The notes under the pieces are model-generated. The model was given only the letters and a program-made list of their open reading frames with translations. It made no database searches and was not told the origin of the DNA. Of a DNA stretch of 64,000 nt, positions 23,264 through 30,252 are shown one piece after another. A program made the position numbers and the translations under genes. The DNA is taken from positions 5,541,210-5,605,209 of the forward strand of contig CM034407.1 in the NCBI GenBank assembly GCA_019925095.2, given 5' to 3'. Position 1 is the stretch's first letter. The number at the start of each line of letters is the position of its first letter. This DNA is from Dendrolimus kikuchii. Taxonomy: Eukaryota; Arthropoda; Insecta; Lepidoptera; Lasiocampidae.

Positions 23264-25982
23264 AATATATTATAAATCTTCCAATCACGAGTGTGAATAG
23301 GTATCTACTAAGTAACCGTGCTCCATCTTCGATGGCATGTACACTTAACATCAGGTGAGATAGCTGTCAAACGCGAACCCATACCACGATAAAAAAATGT
23401 GCTTTGTGTCGGGATGTTGCCGCTTTTGTTAAAATAATTGTAACACTGCTTTGAATTTTTGTGAAATCACTTGTGTCATGGCTGAATAAATATTTTCGAA
23501 AGCATGTGCATGTTTATTTATTTTTGTCTATGGTTAACCTTAACATAAAACCTTATTTTATACTATAAAAACATTTAGCTTACATGTGAAAGAATAATGC
23601 AAAATAAATATATAATGTAATATTTAATTTTCAGTTTCGTATGCAGTCATTAATAATTTATTAACTGTTTAACTAATCATTTTTGTTATACAAATTGCTT
23701 TTTGCATGTGATCGTTTTGAACAAAATAACCTATAAAAACAAAATTGTGTTATCAACTACATTAAGTAGTTAATGTAATATGAAAATTTTGACATTACAT
23801 TAAATATCCGGGATATTCCTAGTAATTCTAAATGATTGGTATATTTAACATAAACTAGCCAGCTCTTCCAGCTTGGCTTGGGTGCTAAAAAATTATTTTT
23901 AATTATTTTATTTTATCCGTACAGGAACGGAGAAAGAATACAATTGCCTGCGGCCGGGCGGCCTGTCGTAAGAGGCGACGAAACAAGCCACAGTCAGGTG
24001 GTAGGGCATTTGCCCGACTGGATGGCTACCACCCCTGGTCTAGAGTATGCCGCTATAACAACCTTCAGTTGTGTTTCGGCATTACTGACCAGGTTCCAGT
24101 CTCCCTTAAGAGAGCAACAGCGCATTTGTAGCAACTTTGCTGTTGCAAATGTCCATAGGCGATGGTAACCGCTTTCCATCAAGTGGGCCGTCTGCCTGTT
24201 TGCTGATCTCCTGCAATAAAAAAATAAAAAAACCGTAGGCGCCCTTGCCAGACTCTTCCCCAACTTGGGTACACTCGGTGGGACAGCTCTGAAGTTATAC
24301 GCCGGCATCCTCCGGAGTATCCGCCATAACAGAACTCTGCTCAGGAGAGCTCAAAGAGTCCTGGCGGTGATGTCCATCCGGGGTTACCGTACGGTATCGT
24401 GGACGGCGGTGACACTTGGCAGGTAATCCGCCCAAAAATCTCCAGGCGCAGGTGCTTCCTAAGGTGCACCGCCCCCGGCAAGCTGCGCGAGGGAGAGGCC
24501 AGACACAATGCCCGGTCGAGACGTAAGCGATCAGAGCCCGGGAAACCGAGGCCATGATCCAAACCTGACAAAAGGACTTACAGTCCCTTGAGGCCAGCGT
24601 GGAGACGGTGGAAGCCCACTTATCTCGATGGGTCGCGCGGAAACGCGGCTCTGAACTGTAGGGTGACGTAGATATTTACCGGGCACGGGTGCTCCGACAA
24701 GTATCTGCATCAGATTGTGGGAAGTTTGTCTGCTCCGCAATGCCGCGGGTGCGGCGCGCTAGTTGACTCGGCGTTTTACACGCTGGTCGACTGCGCCTCA
24801 GAGATTCGAGCTCGAGCCCATTGTTAGGTCGAATGTCTAGCTGAGGAGCATGGTCGAGGTCTTGTTCCATAGAGACGACCACTGGCAGGCGGTTTCATCC
24901 TTTTGTGAGTTATGGCCCAAAAGGAGGCTGCCGTGAAAGAGAGGGAGAGGTCGTCGTCAGACGGCCCGCGGAGACGCAGGTATGCGCCAAATTTTCTCCC
25001 GTGATACCATCACAGGAGTCCGATGTAAATATATAATACAGGGTATATAAGCTGTACAGCGGGCTAAACCCCTGTAGATGAAGTGGTCACCCAGCCACCG
25101 GGGTGACCAAACTTGGCGCACGGTGTAATAACTACACTAGATCCTATGTCGTTCCAACTCAAGCGCGGATAAGGGACGCAGGTTTAAGTTTAGTTAGGCA
25201 GTTGGTAACGACTGTACCAGAGTCCTCTTTCAAGTCTATTGCGGAGTTTCTCGCCGCATTATGTCCTTCCCCTAAAGGACTCCGCTGAGTACGAAACGTA
25301 TTCCCTTTGCGTTAACAAAGACGGGTGAAGAATGGAACACGGCGGGGTTTAGTGGGTATCCCCGACTCGAGTAGACAACATTTCTTAAGAGGTGCTATTA
25401 GCATCCTAAGGCGCCGACTCCCACACACATGCAGCGTATTTCCCCGCGGCGGGCAGGCATCAAACGGATTTCCCCTCATGAAAAATAGTTGCATTACCTA
25501 AATGTAAATAAGAAAATTATGACGTCATTCTAATGGCTACCATCACTGATCTAGAGTACGCCGCTATAACAACCGTGAGTTGTGTTCCGGCATTAGTGCC
25601 CAGGTTCTAGTCGCCCTTTAGAGAGCGGCAGCACGTTGGTAGCACCTTTGATGTTACAAAAGTCCACAGGCGATCGGAACCACTTTCCATCAGTCTGTCT
25701 GCTGAACTCATGCAATAAAAAAATGCTCTTATTTTTTACTAATATTAAATGTTACAAGAACTAAATTTGATATTCCTAACAAGGTAACTAATTTTATCGA
25801 GATCTATTCGGTTTTTATTGAAAGTTATAATTTTATTTCATTTTCAGGGCAATAAGAAATAATATTTAAATAATCTTTTACAGGATTCCCCATTACCGGT
25901 GGAGCAAGAACTAAACAGCAAGTTCATGACAAAAATGGAAGATTTATTATACGTTGAGGATGATGAAGAAGACTTGAAATGA
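2491..25982 (+). CDS. PP2C-family Ser/Thr protein phosphatase (T23F11.1-like), complete, 7 coding exons
   Basis: Seven exons (2491-2677, 4128-4225, 10597-10749, 11233-11413, 11531-11622, 15488-15661, 25884-25982) join with consistent phases to a 327-residue protein. PP2C enzymes are Mg/Mn-dependent phosphatases that remove phosphate from Ser/Thr. Visible motifs are MDDSH (residues 36-40, metal site), YDGHGG (58-63), GSTAVVVL (116-123), GDSRA (135-139), LALSRALGD (181-189), CDGIW (227-231) and GCDNMT (275-280), so the five acidic metal ligands appear intact. The family usually has MED where MDD stands here, a conservative change. The N terminus MGQTLS fits the N-myristoylation pattern (Gly2, Ser6), so membrane attachment is possible. 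The tail is acidic. The start is the only ATG that follows the 5' acceptor and precedes the conserved MGQTLSEP start. The gene spans 23.5 kb because introns 2, 5 and 6 are filled with transposons. The 5' non-coding exon was not located. Confidence 0.95.
2689..2978 (+). repeat. 300-bp A-tailed dispersed repeat, copy 1
   Basis: First of about eleven copies. The shared head is TCCGTGCAGGAACGGAGAAA (GGAATGAAG in this copy) and the shared tail is CTGCTGAACTCxTGCAATAA plus A-run. It lies in phosphatase intron 1, only 11 bases after the donor. Open frames in it are fortuitous. Confidence 0.8.
3044..3614 (-). mobile_element. RTE-type LINE C-terminal fragment
   Basis: Minus-strand frames read [60 protein letters not shown] and then, after a frameshift near 3260, [18 protein letters not shown] and TYCADPK. 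This is the typical C-terminal part of RTE-like polyproteins. The 3' tail reads TTGGGGTCGGCACAATATG on the plus strand. Lies in phosphatase intron 1; decayed. Confidence 0.8.
3615..4120. other. remainder of phosphatase intron 1
   Basis: Holds an eroded relative of the 300-bp repeat near 3970-4082 (ACAGGCGACAGTAACCGCAC ... CAATAAAAAAA). Nothing else recognised. Confidence 0.5.
4128..4225 (+). CDS. PP2C phosphatase, coding exon 2
   Basis: Acceptor TTTTCAG at 4121-4127 and donor GTATTT at 4226. Encodes residues 63-95, including [12 protein letters not shown], the helix that follows DGHGG in this family. Too short to stand out as an open frame on its own. It enters in phase 1 and leaves in phase 0. 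Confidence 0.93.
4226..6180. other. phosphatase intron 2, Helitron-related debris
   Basis: Contains stretches typical of lepidopteran Helitron-derived repeats, such as GGATGTTATCCCACGGAAAC near 4285 and GACGTCGTTTTCGCGAGATA near 4938. No intact ends, no coding domain and no exon found. Confidence 0.45.
6186..6553. repeat. inverted-repeat element, family I, copy 1
   Basis: Begins GGCTACGTTTCACAAGAGAC and ends GTGAGATACTAAAGGAACGCGCCC, imperfect terminal inverted repeats of about 30 bases. TAT flanks both ends and may be a 3-bp target duplication. Related copies lie at 31759-32012 and 47300-47551. Short open frames inside do not match any protein. Confidence 0.6.
7125..7222. repeat. repeat with conserved GCGGCCTTATCGCT hairpin
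   Basis: Contains GGCGGCCTTATCGCTTATAG and TGATCTCTTCCAGGCAA, in which CGCTTATAGTG is a small hairpin. The same block recurs near 17190, 32640, 44067, 48306 and 50880. It looks like the tail of a LINE or SINE family, preceded by ACTCTTTATAGTTCACC at 6899. Confidence 0.6.
7324..7545 (-). mobile_element. RTE-like LINE, third 3' fragment (reverse)
   Basis: Reverse-complement copy of the 92-400 element. It starts with the CATA tail and runs through GGCACGAACAACAGA to GTGTGTCGTGGCCTTCCACG. Confidence 0.7.
7591..7991 (+). mobile_element. short non-autonomous Helitron-like element
   Basis: Begins TCTTATATAG after an A and ends GGGTCAGCTAG before a T, the A|T insertion and 5'-TC...CTAG-3' ends expected of Helitrons. 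The body contains CGAGAACGGCTGGATTGATT, common in lepidopteran Helitron families. No Rep/helicase. Lies in phosphatase intron 2. Confidence 0.7.
8180..8240 (+). repeat. degenerate tRNA-derived SINE fragment
   Basis: ACTGGGTTCGAATCCTGGCTGG matches a tRNA B box. The A box half is eroded and there is no cloverleaf. Confidence 0.4.
8331..8554 (+). repeat. tRNA-derived SINE, family A, degenerate copy
   Basis: GTAGAGCGGGCTAAGCCTTT (A-box side), then TTATTTACTATGGTCTGGGT and GCACAAGCGTAACTTGCATA. It aligns throughout with the copies at 21049 and 44891 but has lost part of the B box. Confidence 0.7.
8714..8986 (+). repeat. 300-bp A-tailed dispersed repeat, copy 2
   Basis: Starts TCCGTGCAGGAACGGAGAAA and ends CTGATCTCCTGCAATAGAAA. 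A central deletion removes part of the CATTTGCCCGACTGG block. It lies 395 bases before an inverted copy. Confidence 0.8.
9082..9139 (+). repeat. small Penelope-like element terminal fragment
   Basis: CTAATAAAACTACGTTTTAA followed by GTCTAGTCGTGAAAACTTAA and GAAAATAT. These are the terminal sequences of the Penelope-like elements at 12263-15284 and 19237-19760. Confidence 0.55.
9382..9691 (-). repeat. 300-bp A-tailed dispersed repeat, copy 3 (reverse)
   Basis: Full-length reverse copy. It begins with a T-run (ATTTTTTTTATTACACGACT) and ends CGTTCCTGCACGGA. With the copy at 8714-8986 it forms a long inverted pair inside phosphatase intron 2. Confidence 0.8.
9692..10590. other. 3' part of phosphatase intron 2, unassigned
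   Basis: AT-rich sequence with no repeat end or reading frame recognised. Confidence 0.4.
10597..10749 (+). CDS. PP2C phosphatase, coding exon 3
   Basis: Acceptor GTTTAG at 10591-10596 and donor GTAATA at 10750. Encodes residues 96-146 with [10 protein letters not shown] and NVGDSRA. The open frame runs on into the intron through a CACTCACT minisatellite that would encode His/Ser repeats. That extension is not coding. Confidence 0.94.
10766..11012 (+). repeat. CACTCACT/AAACATT minisatellite
   Basis: About ten imperfect units built from TCACTCACTCAAACATTCAC, with variants. It begins 16 bases after the exon 3 donor and lets the open frame run on as His/Ser/Leu-rich nonsense. Confidence 0.85.
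11233..11413 (+). CDS. PP2C phosphatase, coding exon 4
   Basis: Acceptor ends at AG 11231-11232 and donor GTATGT is at 11414. Encodes residues 147-206 plus one base, including [24 protein letters not shown] and DQIVT. The first codon, GTG, is internal and is not a start. Confidence 0.95.
11531..11622 (+). CDS. PP2C phosphatase, coding exon 5
   Basis: Acceptor TTCCACAG ends at 11530 and donor GTGAGT is at 11623. Encodes residues 207-237 with AYPDV and the metal-binding segment [13 protein letters not shown]. It is short but matches the family on both sides of each junction. Confidence 0.94.
11623..12249. other. 5' part of phosphatase intron 5
   Basis: Contains variations on GCTAATTGGCTAATGG and AGCTGGTTAAAAATC. 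At its end, GTCCTGCTCAAAAAAAATT is the start of a dispersed Helitron-associated repeat in which the Penelope-like element sits. No exon. Confidence 0.45.
12653..13084 (-). pseudogene. GIY-YIG endonuclease fragment in the inverted arm
   Basis: 143 codons identical, apart from the assumed first residue, to the C terminus of the 546-codon ORF. It carries the whole GIY-YIG signature but no reverse transcriptase. It is the 3' part of the inverted copy and has no start codon of its own (GTG). Confidence 0.8.
13286..14926 (+). CDS. Penelope-like reverse transcriptase / GIY-YIG endonuclease, internally deleted
   Basis: A 546-codon open frame. The first 4-5 residues come from the inverted left arm, so the ATG is a junction artefact; homology begins at [34 protein letters not shown] (to about residue 169) is followed directly by [12 protein letters not shown]. 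In intact Penelope relatives roughly 100 residues, including RT motif A and its catalytic Asp, lie between these segments. Motif B ([13 protein letters not shown], from residue 193) and motif C (YVDD, 230-233) remain. The C terminus holds a Cys motif (CECG) and the GIY-YIG nuclease signature (GVYKLDC...[16 protein letters not shown]). The deletion keeps the frame open but should abolish reverse transcription. The N-terminal region is also 5' truncated. Confidence 0.85.
   Translation: MLKLSEKGLNYAITPRKIPFENIICNVEECLVRNSMQKEDAEAIRQDISSVLRRSRLPKPNLTRAEYIALKNIRNKPEITVLRADKGNATVVMDTSDYNSKIQDLLSDESTYKKVKTDPTDKVTKQTIAVMKKHSEKLSLDVSALTPSCAKAPKLYGLPKIHKNNIPLRDLLKHCLTSGYFVWDYGFYDQINGVAMGSPVSPVVADIFMEDFEQKALDTAPAKPKMYKRYVDDTFAVLPNDKVSAFLDHLNSISSNIKFTMELEANNKLAFLDVLILRNPDNTLGHTVYRKPTHTDKYLNGSSHHHPSQLATVGKSLFQRARKICDENHIAGELQHVKRVLQRNQLKTPHQRHKGPKPPSVERCPATLPYIKGVTDRIGHILRRASIKTYFKPQKKITQFLRPVKCNIPLQDAGVYKLDCECGLSYIGQTKRSIKTRVKEHIADMKHTRSTKSAISEHTLDKPNHYIRFDNPQILAKENRFIPRMMREAIEIKKHPNFNREDGWQVPPVWDPIIKTIKTQTQQKPAARPQDTVSSFCVQRNTNQLD
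15285..15420. repeat. right half of the repeat interrupted by the Penelope-like element
   Basis: CCGATTCCAGGGCTATTTAC and GTGAATCTGAACCATCCGGG match dispersed copies near 26520, 43334, 48520, 50280 and the window end. Its left half ends at about 12250. Confidence 0.6.
15488..15661 (+). CDS. PP2C phosphatase, coding exon 6
   Basis: Acceptor GCTTCAG at 15481-15487 and donor GTGAGT at 15662. Encodes residues 238-295, including [13 protein letters not shown] and [12 protein letters not shown], which carries the last catalytic Asp. This exon is clearly more GC-rich than its surroundings. Confidence 0.95.
15772..15855 (+). repeat. 21-bp tandem repeat, block 1
   Basis: Four units of CAAGTGACACTGAYAGACGGA. 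The unit is a multiple of three, so a shadow frame stays open (QVTLxDG). The block sits 110 bases after the exon 6 donor. Confidence 0.85.
16168..16230 (+). repeat. 21-bp tandem repeat, block 2
   Basis: Three units of the same 21-mer, preceded by a similar leader (TATATGTGGGAACGG; compare TATACGTGGGAATAG before block 1). The whole unit therefore appears duplicated, about 400 bases apart. Confidence 0.8.
16231..17100. other. phosphatase intron 6, unassigned stretch
   Basis: AT-rich, with a CGGGCCCGGAGATAGTGTGG stretch and two short minus-strand open frames that resemble nothing I recognise. No exon or transposon end assigned. Confidence 0.4.
17105..17760. repeat. dispersed repeat with hairpin block and LINE-like tail module
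   Basis: Starts AAACTCTTTATTGCTCACCA, carries GGGCGGCCTTATCGCTTATA and the GCGATCTCTTCCAGGCAACC hairpin block, then at 17585-17650 a module (GGAGTTTCTTGCCGCTTCTT ... ACACGTTGCGAAGCGG) that also occurs in the Penelope-like elements. Likely the 3' region of a LINE family; no coding part. Confidence 0.6.
17761..18240. other. unassigned phosphatase intron 6 sequence
   Basis: Contains a C11 homopolymer near 17937-17947. No reading frame or repeat end recognised. Confidence 0.4.
18248..18671. repeat. GC-rich MITE interrupted by the 300-bp repeat
   Basis: Left end AGCGACACACCAGCGGAGCG TTCCG and right end GAACGTTCCGAAGGTGTGTCGTT are imperfect inverted repeats. The 300-bp repeat copy at about 18351-18597 lies between them. 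Confidence 0.55.
18351..18597 (+). repeat. 300-bp A-tailed dispersed repeat, copy 4 (5' truncated)
   Basis: Begins at ACAACCCACAGCCAGGTGGT and ends CTGCAATAAA plus A-run. It lacks the first ~60 bases of the family. Confidence 0.8.
19237..19760. mobile_element. Penelope-derived fold-back element with 13-bp target duplication, no ORF
   Basis: Flanked by TAACAGTATTCAT at 19224-19236 and again at 19761-19773. Starts AATGAAACTACGTTTTAAGC. The right arm (about 19553-19730) is the reverse complement of the left arm's first ~210 bases. The right end carries the tail GCGAAAACTTAAGAAAATAT seen, inverted, at the left end of the 12263-15284 element. Contains only the non-coding terminal region of that family. 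Confidence 0.8.
19774..21048. other. phosphatase intron 6, Helitron-like debris
   Basis: CCCGCGGGATTCCCGGGATA near 20196 and AATTCCCGCGGGATTCCCAG near 20440 are internal motifs of lepidopteran Helitron-like repeats, repeated here in degraded form. No ends located. Confidence 0.45.
21049..21294 (+). repeat. tRNA-derived SINE, family A, copy 2
   Basis: GACGGCCTCTGTGGTTGAGC GGGCTAAGCC (A box) and GGCTTCGATTCCTGG (B box) form a tRNA-like head. A ~150-base body follows, ending in an (ATT)n tail. It has the pol III promoter layout but does not fold as a functional tRNA. Confidence 0.8.
21295..22240. other. phosphatase intron 6, unassigned
   Basis: Short open frames on both strands without recognisable motifs. 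No repeat identified. Confidence 0.35.
22262..22880. repeat. long AT-rich imperfect palindrome (MITE-like)
   Basis: GCCAAAGTAATAAATACGG at 22377 is mirrored by CCGGATTTATTACTTTGGC at 22827, and blocks such as ATAATGACTGGTCATTATAT recur with inversion. Exact ends not defined. Confidence 0.4.
23061..23260. repeat. (AT)n microsatellite
   Basis: Two hundred bases of alternating AT with occasional TTTA and TGTA interruptions. Tyr/Ile-repeat open frames across it are artefacts. Confidence 0.97.
23261..23915. other. phosphatase intron 6, AT-rich, unassigned
   Basis: No recognisable frame or repeat. ACATTAAGTAGTTAATGT near 23759 is a short palindrome. Confidence 0.4.
23916..24225 (+). repeat. 300-bp A-tailed dispersed repeat, copy 5 (full length)
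   Basis: TCCGTACAGGAACGGAGAAA to CTGATCTCCTGCAATAAA and an A-rich tail. One of the best preserved copies. Confidence 0.85.
24233..24960 (+). mobile_element. R1/Jockey-like LINE 3' coding fragment, degenerate
   Basis: Broken frames on the plus strand recall [50 protein letters not shown] and [20 protein letters not shown], the C-terminal RT/zinc-knuckle region of R1-type LINEs. It is strongly GC-rich against an AT-rich background and full of frameshifts. It abuts the A-tail of a 300-bp repeat. Confidence 0.6.
24961..25530. other. GC-rich remnant beyond the LINE fragment
   Basis: Continues the base composition of the R1-like fragment and may be its 3' UTR (AAGGACTCCGCTGAGTACGA, CCCGCGGCGGGCAGGC). 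No frame recognised. Confidence 0.4.
25531..25723 (+). repeat. 300-bp A-tailed dispersed repeat, copy 6 (5' truncated)
   Basis: Begins at AATGGCTACCATCACTGATC and ends ACTCATGCAATAAAAAAA. It lies 160 bases before phosphatase exon 7. Confidence 0.75.
25884..25982 (+). CDS. PP2C phosphatase, coding exon 7 (last)
   Basis: Acceptor TTTTACAG ends at 25883 and the stop TGA is at 25980-25982. Encodes the 32-residue C-terminal tail, ending in an acidic EDDEEDLK. It is placed by splice phase, by the acidic tail typical of the T23F11.1 group, and by being the first suitable exon after exon 6. Confidence 0.85.
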   Translation, partial: DSPLPVEQELNSKFMTKMEDLLYVEDDEEDLK

Positions 25983-26046
25983 GGTCTTTATGATATTGTA
26001 AATGTGTGTACATAGTCATTTAGGCTAGTGTGTATAATCTTACTAA

Positions 26047-26052
26047 ATTAAA
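26047..26052 (+). promoter_or_regulatory. possible poly(A) signal of the PP2C gene
   Basis: ATTAAA lies 65 bases after the stop codon. It is a plausible non-canonical poly(A) signal, but no downstream element confirms it. Confidence 0.3.
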
Positions 26053-26131
26053 AAGTCGGTATTAGCGTCGTAGGTCGGCTGTAAGTATTAGCGACGGGTA
26101 ACGTAGTGAAAATGAATGTTTTACTGGTTAG

Positions 26132-27335
26132 GCTAGCGACACGGTTGTCGAAAGTACGGCGCCGAAATTTCGGCTTAATACGCTCGCAGTGTTTTTAAGT
26201 AACTTATGACACATCAGCCGAAATTACGTGGCGTTCGGTGTAATTCTGAACCTTTCATCCAGCGGCTGTTTTCGTGAGAATGCATTGAGTGTATTTGGAA
26301 TAACAAATAACACATCATGCGACGCGTTATGCGACATATAGTTTAGCAAATGTAGTTTATTGAACATTTATATTGTTTCGATATTTTTACGGATCGGAAG
26401 TCTTTCGTCTTCATATTGCCAACATTGCTAAAATTAATATTTTAAAGGAATAGGTTATAATAGGTATAAACAATACTAGCGGTTCCGGCAGACGTTGTCC
26501 TGCCCTGAAAAATAAAATACTAGAACCCGATTCCAGCGCCACCTACAGTGTCTAATTGTGAATCTGAACCATCCCCGGACCCACTCGAACACTAATTTTT
26601 TGACGCCTTGGATTACATTATTCAAGTTTTAGTAGGGATCCCTAATTTTTTCTAGTATTAAATATATACTATATTAATCTGGGGTAATGTAGCATTCTAA
26701 TGGTGAAAAATTTTTTTTAATCGGTCCAGTAGTTTTTGAGTTTATTCATTACAAACTAGTCTTTGCTCTTTATGATATTAGTATAATAATGTTACGAGTT
26801 GCAGGACTCGAAATAAAATGCCATTAGAATTACACAGGTACAAATATAACTGAATACAATCAGTCCAAACGTAATGCACGATTCAATAACACACGCAAAG
26901 TCCCTCACTAAATAGATTATCGAATGTACACAGGTCTTGCCTCGCGGCTGGTTATCGCTCGACTGCCGATCTCTCCATTGGGGCATTGCTTTATACTGCA
27001 CAAATACAATGTCTCTCGGCCGCGTGAACTGAATTTCTTAGAATCACAATCACACCTGGCTAATGACTACCATAAAATATTACAATACACAATGGGCCGT
27101 TTTTCTAATTACAAATTTTAAACAAAAAGTAAACAAAAGAAGTCCAAATACGGAAAGGTAATAAAGTGTGCTTTTATGATATGCAGGTGTGAATCCATTT
27201 TTGTCGGTCATTACAATAATATAAGGTTTTTAGAGAATATTGTCGTTCGCTGCTAATTACCTACGCGTAAATACTAAGACCGATCATTTAGTGGCCGAAG
27301 TGTCGGCACCGTACCTTCGGCAGGTGTGTCGTTAC
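26132..27335. repeat. possible 1.2-kb terminal-inverted-repeat element
   Basis: Left GCGACACGGTTGTCGAAAGT ACGGCGCCGAAATTTCGG mirrors right CCGAAGTGTCGGCACCGTAC CTTCGGCAGGTGTGTCG. The GACACACC-type ends resemble the element at 18248-18671. The interior has no transposase frame and includes a Helitron-associated repeat near 26490-26760. Confidence 0.45.
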
Positions 27336-27339
27336 ATTG

Positions 27340-28270
27340 ATAAGGCGCTATTTTATTTGATTTTTCATTTTAATTCGAAATTTCAGCCTTTTTTAATACT
27401 TCAATAAACTACGTGACATGATCAAAGTCCGCTCGGACCTAGTACGCTCGTACATATGGTACATTTGAAGCCCTTTTGGTGTTGCTCTGGTGTCACTTTT
27501 TGTCCCTACTCCATCTGGGATAATGTTAGTGTTATTGACTGTGGTCAAATTCTTCATGTTTACAGCGTTAATAATAACTATCTGTCAATGTTTAACGTCT
27601 TAACAATTAATAACAATATGGCATCTCAACACATAAAACCCTTGGCCACATCTGCATGACAGAGTCACTAACACTTCCCAGGTGCAGCAGAAGCATCCAA
27701 TTATCACAGAAGCGCATTTATTCTTTTATTGATATCATTTTTAAAACCGTCAAATATTTTAGGAAAAATCTATAGGTAGCTGTGTTTGTATATATGCATA
27801 CTTTTTTAAAATATGATTATACACACGATTAAGCATCAAATGAATGTTATTTACGTTTAGAAATTGTAAATATTATATAGAAAACGAAGCGAGTACTTTG
27901 AAAATATGTGCAATGAAAAGTTCCTTATCAAATAACATACATATATATAGAATTGTAGAATATTAGGGTGATACTCACCAGGGATATTAGACTAGAATGT
28001 AACAATACGCGGCTATGCTTAGTATATGCATTTATTAAACTGTATTCTACGGAAACGGTAGTAAGCTGAAATTTTTGGTATGTATACCTATAGACTAGAA
28101 TAGTCTACACGGGCATTTATCAAATGCGCGTGTATAGTTTTACAGTGTCTAATAATTGGTATGGTGCCGGGTCTATACGTAGTTTAGATCTACGACACCA
28201 TATCAATTACAGTGGAAACTCCATATAACGTCACTCGATTTATTGAAAAACTGCCTTAAGCATCGAAATC
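27340..28270. other. intergenic, unassigned
   Basis: A 67-codon open frame (27456-27659) has no recognisable motif and is probably chance or part of an old repeat. Otherwise AT-rich. Confidence 0.35.
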
Positions 28271-28433
28271 CGGAACACAACTCAAAGTTGTTATGGCGGC
28301 ATACTCTAGACCAGGGGTGGTAGCCATCCAGTCGCGCAAATACCCTACCACCTGGTTGTAGGTTGTTTTGTCGCCTCTTACGACAGGCTGCCCGGCCGCA
28401 GAAATCAGTATTCTTTTTTCGTTCCTGCACGGA
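28271..28433 (-). repeat. 300-bp A-tailed dispersed repeat, copy 7 (reverse, partial)
   Basis: CGGAACACAACTCAAAGTTG to CGTTCCTGCACGGA: the head half of the family in reverse. The A-tail half is missing. Confidence 0.75.
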
Positions 28434-30009
28434 AAGAAAAATTTTTAGCATAGCTATTTTTACATAGTTCTTGTCAACTCAAAAGGGCGAATTTTACTAC
28501 ACCGTTTTTTATAAAAAACATAACTATTACTCAAAAACAATCAATTCTATCAGTATTGTTTATTTTAAAGTAATATTACACATTTTAAGAAAAAAATTCT
28601 GCCCCCGTTAAAAAAAAATCCAAGTTCCAAATTTAAAATTGTTAATTTTGGCCGATGCTGAACAATCTCAAAAACATTAAAATACTAATTTTTATTTCTC
28701 ATACTCGGAAAGTATGCTTGAAGTAACCTGATCACAGAGGTAAACACTTACAGACTACCGTCCCTGGGGAACAGTTTTCCCTGCTGTCAAAAAATTTAAA
28801 ACCTATGCGAGCCATGTCCCGCTTTTTTATACAGCCACTGTTAAATCGCACCACAAAATTGTAATTAAAAAATATCAAAAATTTTGTAACATGATTTTAT
28901 ACTTAGAAATTACTTTTTTCTGAATTATTATTTAATTTATATAAATTTGAATGAAATATTTGCTATCATCAGTGACCAAAGATACTGGCTGCTAGAATGC
29001 CATAAAAAAAGAATTTTACTTGACGTATTATTATAATTATGTGACGTATTAAATGAGTTCATCAGAGACTGGCGGGAACTGAAAGGGGCCGTCGTACGGT
29101 GCAGTTTTATTTTCTAAAAATGTGTAAAATTACTCTAAAGCGAACTATAGTTGTAGGATATTGATAGTTTTTGATTAGTAATTATGTGTTTTTGTGATAA
29201 ATGTGAACTGTATAGTCGAATGTGACATTTCAAATTTTCACAAGAATCTGTTAAATGGCCTCAGTTGATACTCAGTTCAGCTGAGCAATATGAAGTCTTA
29301 TTATACATCAGAATTGGCTGTATACACTAATATTCTCTTGCCTGCCATTGTTTGTGACATATATACTACTACTACTACTGATTTCAACAGATTTAGATAC
29401 GGATTTAACGCCTGATTTAATTACAGAGTTGTTTATTAGTTATTTGTTTAACTATTCAGTTTTATTTACTTTCGTCATATTCGAAATGAAAAGCAGAATG
29501 TTGACCTCGGGTGAAAGATCTATTTAGGCAATCGGACTATTAGCGCCCTGGCTATACTCGTGCGATAAAGTATCTCATGCCTAAATAGGTCGCGTAACAA
29601 TCTACTATTTTGTTACATTTTTCTTTTAAATATTAAGAATATTCAATTACAATATTTCTGTTATAATTTTTTTTATAAAAAATGTATGAAACCGATCTCC
29701 GTTAGCACTGGGGCTTAGGGTTCAAGCTACCGTTGTGGTAAAGACTCCAGAAACAGGGACTTCCCAATACGGGTTATATCCAGCAGAGCTGCTTTTTGCA
29801 TCCAACCCTTCACCCGTAGACCAAGCGAAAGTCTTTCTGAATAACGGCCAAAGATCTTCGCTATTAGCCGTTCACAGACACTACTATCGGTACTATAGTT
29901 GTAGAGACCATGATTAACATGGCGGTAACCTCGTGAGTAAGGTTAATATAACGTTAAAATATTTATTGTTAGAATTTCAGTAGAATTAAACCTTTCAATT
30001 TATGAGTGA
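28434..30009. other. intergenic, unassigned
   Basis: AT-rich. A 60-codon frame at 29735-29917 has no recognisable domain. No repeat end identified. Confidence 0.35.
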
Positions 30010-30252
30010 CTAGCTGCGCCCGCGGTTTCACCCGCGTGGTGATGGAAAATCATTATATTTTGGATAATTCACACTATATCTTTATAAATTATCGCCTATG
30101 TGTTATTCTGCTGTGTAAGCTATATTACTGTAAAGTTTCATCAAAATACATTCAGTAGTTTTTGCGTGAAAGAGTAACAAACATACATCTATATATCCAT
30201 ACATCCATTATTACAAACTTTCGCGTTTATAATATTGATATTTATATAGAGA
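30010..30252 (-). mobile_element. short non-autonomous Helitron-like element (reverse)
   Basis: Read on the minus strand it begins TCTCTATATAAATATC after an A and ends GAAACCGCGGGCGCAGCTAG before a T. CGCGGGTGAAACCGCG is the 3' subterminal hairpin. No coding capacity. Confidence 0.75.

Noticed and set aside
23030..23358. Tyr/Ile-repeat open frames
   Set aside because: They are translations of an (AT)n microsatellite.
27456..27659. 67-codon frame as a small gene
   Set aside because: No motif, signal or neighbouring exon; a frame of this length is expected by chance.
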